A DNA stretch of 64,000 nt from Paenibacillus endophyticus (GTDB lineage Bacteria > Bacillota > Bacilli > Paenibacillales > Paenibacillaceae), in contig NZ_JACHXW010000004.1 of the NCBI RefSeq assembly GCF_014192395.1, positions 225,331-289,330 of the forward strand. The letters run 5' to 3'. The first letter of the stretch is position 1; each line of letters opens with the position of its first letter. The position numbers were made by a program, and so were the translations under genes. This document shows positions 59,704 through 64,000 of the stretch, piece after piece. The notes under the pieces are model-generated. The model saw only the letters and a program-made list of their open reading frames with translations. It was not told where the DNA came from and searched no databases.

Positions 59704-61113
59704 CTACTTCACTTTGAAATATTCCTTGATTCCGGCTACAAGCTCAGTTGCAATTCGTGTCTGAGCAGCATCGTCAAACAGCATTTTTGCATCGTTAGAA
59801 TTAGACAGGAATCCAGCTTCGATAAGGACAGCAGGCATTGTCGTTTGCTTGATGACTTTGTATGCTTCCTTCTTAACGCCGCGATCCTTGATTTTGGTAG
59901 CTGCAATCAAGCGTTTATGGATAACGGCAGCCAGTGCTTTGCTATTCTCACGGTAATAGTAGGTTTCAGCGCCTGAAGCCGAAGCAGCACCGCTATTCGC
60001 ATGGATGGACATAAATAAATCGGCTTTTAAATTCTCAGCAAATTTAATCCGATCATCTAGAGAGGGGTACGTATCTCCCGTTCTCGTAAAGTGAGCTTTG
60101 ATTTTAGGTTCCTTATCGAGCAGAGCCTTCATTTTAAGCGCAACGCTTAAGTTAAACTCCTTTTCCCATCTGTTCAATACGCTTTTGGCACCGGGATCAG
60201 ATCCTCCATGTCCAGGATCTATCACAACGTCAAACATGTCATTGGACGCTGGTGGTTCCTGCGGGTCTATTACGATCGGTGGATCAACAGGTAGGTTTGG
60301 ATCAACTGGTACATCCGCTAGCGGCATGAATGTTAATTTGAATTTACCCAAATCTTCGGTCAACACATAACCGGTATCCTCACTGATCTCAATGACCAAA
60401 CGAACGGTTGGCGGAGAATTCGAGAATAAAGAATAACGTATTTTTTGCAAATAAGTGCTGTCTGTAACATCGATTACGGCTTGTCCGCTCAAAAACGTGT
60501 TTAGCCCCGTATTTGGAAAATCAAATACAATTCGTTTCGGGCTGTCTAATACCAATGGCTTGTTTGCCTTTGAAACACCCTCGTAGCTTACGGTCAGCGT
60601 GCTTTCTCCATTGTAGGCTACCTCTGTTATGAGGCCTGTCGGAACTGCTGGATCCGTTGGAATAACGGGTTCAGTAGGTTCAGTCGCATGCTCATACATA
60701 TGTACTTCTTTCTCGGTCGCCTTCCACTCGAAATCCAAACCGAACTGCTCACCGATAAAACGAAGCGGAACTAATGTGGTGCCTTTAATGACGGATGCCG
60801 TAGTATCCATTTGAACCTTTTGATCATTCACAAGCGCAATATTGTCATTCAGTTTGAGCTTAATGATATTGCTGCCATGAGTGACCGTCGCCGCTTTGGT
60901 CGTATTATCCCAGACAATTTGATAACCAAGGCCTTCTGATACTGTTCGAACCGGCACAACTGTTGCATTGTTAATAATTTGCGGGTTCACGGCTGAAGTT
61001 AACAAATTACCATTCAAAAATAGCTTTGGGACGACCTCTGCAGCTTGTCCTACAGTGGCGAACATCGTGAAAAACAACGACATAAACAACAACATGGACA
61101 CAAATCTTTTCAT
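59704..61113 (-). CDS. N-acetylmuramoyl-L-alanine amidase with stalk and AMIN domains
   Basis: 469 residues. Signal peptide (1-24); copper-amine-oxidase-type stalk domain (about 30-140; VPVRTVSEGLGYQIVWD, TTLVPLRFIGEQFGL); AMIN domain (about 160-270); Pro-rich linker; Amidase_3 catalytic domain (about 295-465) with DPGHGGSDPGA, the Glu in WEKEFNLS, SIHANS and the catalytic IEAGFLSN. It cuts the bond between muramic acid and the stem peptide. GAGGTGGG precedes the ATG. Confidence 0.95.
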   Translation of the reverse strand: MKRFVSMLLFMSLFFTMFATVGQAAEVVPKLFLNGNLLTSAVNPQIINNATVVPVRTVSEGLGYQIVWDNTTKAATVTHGSNIIKLKLNDNIALVNDQKVQMDTTASVIKGTTLVPLRFIGEQFGLDFEWKATEKEVHMYEHATEPTEPVIPTDPAVPTGLITEVAYNGESTLTVSYEGVSKANKPLVLDSPKRIVFDFPNTGLNTFLSGQAVIDVTDSTYLQKIRYSLFSNSPPTVRLVIEISEDTGYVLTEDLGKFKLTFMPLADVPVDPNLPVDPPIVIDPQEPPASNDMFDVVIDPGHGGSDPGAKSVLNRWEKEFNLSVALKMKALLDKEPKIKAHFTRTGDTYPSLDDRIKFAENLKADLFMSIHANSGAASASGAETYYYRENSKALAAVIHKRLIAATKIKDRGVKKEAYKVIKQTTMPAVLIEAGFLSNSNDAKMLFDDAAQTRIATELVAGIKEYFKVK

Positions 61114-61212
61114 TTCCCACCTCGATGACTGAAATTGCCCGCATCGAATGAGTGCATTCGACTTTTACAGACGCAAATATAGACGCAGCTTGTCAGAAAA
61201 AGTTGCGTTAAA

Positions 61213-61259
61213 AGGAAAAAAGAGGACAAATCGCTCTAACGAGCTGCTTTGTCCTCTTT
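61213..61259 (-). terminator. Terminator of the leuCD operon
   Basis: A 12-base perfect stem AAAGAGGACAAA / TTTGTCCTCTTT; on the minus strand TTTTTTCC follows. Eleven bases after the leuD stop. Confidence 0.9.
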
Positions 61260-61269
61260 GCTTCATTTC

Positions 61270-61869
61270 CTAAACCAAAGTAGCAATGTGCTTTTGCTCA
61301 TATGCTGTAATTTTATCTTCATGCTGAAGCGTCAAGCCGATGTCATCCAATCCTTGCAGAAGGAATTGACGACGGTGCTCATCCAGGTCGAAATCGATTG
61401 TTAGACCAAAATCATCAGACAGCTGCTTGTTCTCTAGGTCGACTTTCAGAGTATAACCTACATGCTTTGCTGTGCGTTGGAAAATCTCTTCAACTTGCTC
61501 TTCACTAAGCTTGATTGGCAGAATGCCGTTTTTGAAGCAGTTGTTATAGAAAATATCTGCATAAGAAGGAGCGATAATGACTTTGTAACCATAGTCTAGA
61601 ATCGCCCAAGGCGCATGCTCACGTGAAGATCCACAGCCAAAGTTGGCACGGGATACAAGCACTGATGCACCCTCATAACGTGGTTTGTTCGGTTCGAATT
61701 CAGCGTTTACTTCGCCGCTTTCATGAAAGCGCCACTCGAAGAAAAGGAATTGGCCGAAGCCGCTGCGCTCAATGCGCTTCAAAAATTGCTTAGGTATGAT
61801 TGCATCGGTGTCGACATTGACCCGGTCGACCGGGGCGACGATGCCTGTAAGTTGTTTAAACGGTTCCAT
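61270..61869 (-). CDS. leuD: 3-isopropylmalate dehydratase small subunit
   Basis: 199 residues. Small subunit of isopropylmalate isomerase in leucine synthesis. It shows the N-terminal TDAIIPKQFLK and the swivel-domain FGCGSSREHAPWAL-like segment (NFGCGSSREHAPWAI). GAGAGGGG lies 10 bases before the ATG. It follows leuC by 28 bases. Confidence 0.96.
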   Translation of the reverse strand: MEPFKQLTGIVAPVDRVNVDTDAIIPKQFLKRIERSGFGQFLFFEWRFHESGEVNAEFEPNKPRYEGASVLVSRANFGCGSSREHAPWAILDYGYKVIIAPSYADIFYNNCFKNGILPIKLSEEQVEEIFQRTAKHVGYTLKVDLENKQLSDDFGLTIDFDLDEHRRQFLLQGLDDIGLTLQHEDKITAYEQKHIATLV

Positions 61870-61897
61870 ATCGGATATACCCCTCTCTCGCGTTCAG

Positions 61898-63313
61898 TTA
61901 GTTCAACACTTCGGATTTAATTTCCCAGTCGCGCACATCATGGAAATGGCCTTTAACCGCAGCCGCAACAGCCATTGCTGGCGATACTAGATGCGTGCGT
62001 CCTCCGCGTCCTTGACGACCTTCGAAGTTTCGGTTGGAAGTCGATGCGCAGCGCTGGCCTGGTTTCAATACATCCGGGTTCATCGCTAGGCACATGGAGC
62101 AGCCCGCATCGCGCCATTCAAAGCCAGCTTCCGTAAAGATTTTGTCGAGACCTTCCTTTTCCGCTTGAATTTTCACGCGGCCAGAACCTGGTACGACAAT
62201 TGCCGTTACACGGTCGCTAACCTTGTAGCCTCTAGCGATTTCGGCAGCCGCACGCAAATCTTCAATCCGTCCGTTTGTACATGATCCGATAAATACATAA
62301 TCAATAGCAATTTCATTCATTGGCGTACCTGGCTTAAGATCCATGTAGTCAAGCGCTGCTTCAGCGGCTTTGCGCTCGTTCTCTGTTGGAAGGTCAGCAG
62401 GGAATGGCACTTTTGCCGTGATGTTTGTACCCATACCAGGGCTAGTACCCCAGGTTACTTGCGGGATAAGTGCATCTACATCGAAGTGAACAACCGTATC
62501 ATATACTGCACCTTCGTCCGTAGTAAGCAGCTTCCAAGCTTCTACAGCTGCTTCGAAGTCAGCTGGTGCATATTGACGACCGCGTAGATAGTTGAAAGTC
62601 GTTTCGTCAGGAGCAATCAGGCCAGCGCGAGCGCCTGCTTCGATTGACATGTTGCAGACCGTCATGCGCTCTTCCATTGTCAAGCTCGTAATTGCTTCGC
62701 CTGTAAACTCGATCACATAACCGGTAGCAAAATCCGTGCCATACTGAGCGATTACGCCTAGAATCAAATCCTTCGCCGTAACGCCAGGCTTTCTCGTACC
62801 GTTGAAACGAACCTCAAGCGTTTTTGCTTTCGATTGCTGCAAGCACTGAGTTGCCATAACGTGCTCAACCTCACTTGTACCGATACCAAAAGCCAATGCG
62901 CCAAATGCGCCGTGCGTGGATGTATGGCTGTCGCCGCAAACGATCGTTTTGCCCGGGTGCGTAAGGCCAAGCTCAGGTCCCATTACGTGAACAACGCCTT
63001 GGTCAATACTGTCAAGGTCAAACAGCGTTACGCCAAAATCTTTACAGTTTTGCGTAAGCGTGTCAATTTGCTGTTTCGAGATCGGATCCGTAATATTGAA
63101 ACGATCCTTAGTTGGTACGTTATGATCCATCGTTGCGAATGTAAGATCCGGGCGGCGTACTTTGCGTCCGGATAAACGCAAGCCTTCAAAGGCTTGCGGT
63201 GACGTTACTTCGTGAACAAGCTGCAAGTCGATATAAATAACGCTTGGCTTGCCTTCTTCTTGATGAATGACGTGATTGTCCCAAATCTTTTCAAACATTG
63301 TCTTTTTCGTCAT
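61898..63313 (-). CDS. leuC: 3-isopropylmalate dehydratase large subunit
   Basis: 471 residues. It binds the 4Fe-4S cluster through the Cys in FIGSCTNGR and in [13 protein letters not shown], and has the aconitase-like [12 protein letters not shown]. It isomerises 2- to 3-isopropylmalate with LeuD. ATG 63313 is chosen with GGGGTG 6 bases upstream; a GTG nine bases earlier is possible. No ilv genes, leuA or leuB are next to it and no T-box leader is visible, unlike the large leu operon of Bacillus. Confidence 0.96.
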   Translation of the reverse strand: MTKKTMFEKIWDNHVIHQEEGKPSVIYIDLQLVHEVTSPQAFEGLRLSGRKVRRPDLTFATMDHNVPTKDRFNITDPISKQQIDTLTQNCKDFGVTLFDLDSIDQGVVHVMGPELGLTHPGKTIVCGDSHTSTHGAFGALAFGIGTSEVEHVMATQCLQQSKAKTLEVRFNGTRKPGVTAKDLILGVIAQYGTDFATGYVIEFTGEAITSLTMEERMTVCNMSIEAGARAGLIAPDETTFNYLRGRQYAPADFEAAVEAWKLLTTDEGAVYDTVVHFDVDALIPQVTWGTSPGMGTNITAKVPFPADLPTENERKAAEAALDYMDLKPGTPMNEIAIDYVFIGSCTNGRIEDLRAAAEIARGYKVSDRVTAIVVPGSGRVKIQAEKEGLDKIFTEAGFEWRDAGCSMCLAMNPDVLKPGQRCASTSNRNFEGRQGRGGRTHLVSPAMAVAAAVKGHFHDVRDWEIKSEVLN

Positions 63314-63364
63314 TATATTCACCCCATCGTTTCTTTAAATCTTCTGCATTTCTTAACTGAACCT

Positions 63365-63394
63365 ACTATAGCATTTCTTTCTTCATTGATCCAA
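63365..63394 (-). promoter_or_regulatory. Possible leuCD promoter
   Basis: Minus strand: TTGGAT (63394-63389), 18-base spacer, TATAGT (63370-63365) with TGC before it (extended -10). An inverted repeat CTATA-AAGTC-TATAG (63405-63419) just upstream could be the binding site of the divergent LysR protein. Confidence 0.45.
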
Positions 63395-63476
63395 GATATA
63401 ATATCTATAAAGTCTATAGGTAATAACTATAATGGAAGTTTCAATTCATCATAATACAAATAAAGGAGATATCTGC

Positions 63477-64000
63477 ATGGAGCTTAGACAGCTAAATTAC
63501 GTGATCCAGATCGCTTCTGAGAAAAACTTCTCGCGCGCTGCTGAGAAACTGCATATTGCTCAACCATCTCTTAGTCAGCAGCTATCCAAACTAGAGCAAG
63601 AAATAGGCGTGCTTTTGTTTCGCCGAACGACCAACTCCGTTGAGCTCACGCAAGCCGGACAAGTTTTTGTAAGCAAATCGCAAGCGATTCTTGATGCGGT
63701 CGAGCAGCTTAAACAAGAGATGGATGATATGGCTCAGATGCGCCGCGGCCGTCTTGTCGTTGGCACGCTGCCTATCACCGGCTCGCATATCTTGCCAATG
63801 GTGCTGCCCGTATTCGGTGAGCAATATCCACAAATCGAGGTAGTACTCGTCGAAGATACAACGGCCAAGCTTGAACAGCTTACAGCGAGCGGCGGGACGG
63901 ATCTTAGTCTCCTCTCTCTCCCATTAATCGATAATTCACTCTCATGGGAACCGTTTCTCGAAGAGGAGATTTGCCTTGCCGTCCCTCCGAACCATCATTT
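63477..64000 (+). CDS. LysR family transcriptional regulator, cut by the window end
   Basis: The first 174 residues are visible. The HTH reads YVIQIASEKNFSRAAEKLHI, then AQPSLSQQLSKLEQEIGVLLF, followed by the linker helix and the start of the effector domain (GRLVVGTLPITGSHILP). AAAGGAG is 7 bases before the ATG. It is divergent from leuCD with 163 bases between, so it may control leucine genes; its own family in Bacilli includes CysL/CcpC/GltC types and the effector is unknown. Confidence 0.9.
   Translation, partial: MELRQLNYVIQIASEKNFSRAAEKLHIAQPSLSQQLSKLEQEIGVLLFRRTTNSVELTQAGQVFVSKSQAILDAVEQLKQEMDDMAQMRRGRLVVGTLPITGSHILPMVLPVFGEQYPQIEVVLVEDTTAKLEQLTASGGTDLSLLSLPLIDNSLSWEPFLEEEICLAVPPNHH

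Noticed and set aside
63314..63476. T-box leader upstream of leuC
   Set aside because: No AGGGTGGNACCGCG-like sequence or terminator/antiterminator pair is visible.
1..64000. tRNA, rRNA, CRISPR arrays, insertion sequences and prophage genes
   Set aside because: No cloverleaf-like runs, conserved rRNA blocks, regularly spaced repeats, transposase or phage structural motifs were seen.

Overview
The window reads as chromosomal DNA of an aerobic, endospore-forming Bacillota species, most probably Paenibacillus or a close relative. The reasons are a GerA/GerC/GerB germination operon, a YjcZ-type sporulation microprotein, an orphan sporulation-type histidine kinase, a secreted protein with SLH modules, a two-headed DynA-type dynamin, AGGAGG-type ribosome binding sites and moderate GC content. 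I saw no rRNA, tRNA, CRISPR array, prophage or transposase; only the two ends are cut.

Layout. 1-3.9 kb: an intergenic repeat, then an operon for a THI5/SsuA-like uptake ABC system (binding protein, ATPase, permease) ending in an aromatic-acid-exporter-type membrane protein. 4-8 kb: M32 carboxypeptidase, a HesB-like protein translationally coupled to a beta-carbonic anhydrase, DUF309, and small envelope proteins. 8.2-15.9 kb: a GH18 hydrolase with six N-terminal repeats, an orphan histidine kinase, and a four-gene germinant-receptor operon. 16-19 kb: a self-contained TetR/STAS/SDR regulon in which all three promoters carry the same operator, then a possible ADP-ribosyltransferase-fold protein. 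19-24 kb: small proteins, two decayed gene remnants (DUF1697 and phytanoyl-CoA dioxygenase), a divergent nucleoside-deoxyribosyltransferase-like protein, and an acyl-CoA thioesterase divergent from a LysR regulator across a large dyad. 24.1-27.6 kb: a TerD-VWA / NAD-kinase-like / SPFH cassette. 28-33 kb: a Fur-box-controlled IsdG-like monooxygenase and a ribose-type sugar ABC operon. 33-43 kb: a second repeat copy, RNA-modification enzymes in a coupled pair, CapA, MarR, parC and parE. 43-51.5 kb: a small four-cysteine protein, YqkE, a chemotaxis receptor, purT with a structured leader that pairs over its ribosome binding site, and a heterodimeric ABC exporter. 51.7-64 kb: DynA, nth, an SLH protein, a GerMN lipoprotein, a cell-wall amidase, leuCD and a divergent LysR gene cut by the window end.

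The window is mostly core and housekeeping genes with small accessory insertions. The parts most worth following up are the TerD-VWA/NADK-like/SPFH cassette with its iterated promoter motif, the purT leader RNA, the divergent NDT-like protein that lacks the usual glutamate, and the TetR regulon. Functions are assigned from recognisable motifs and family memory; nothing was searched or computed.
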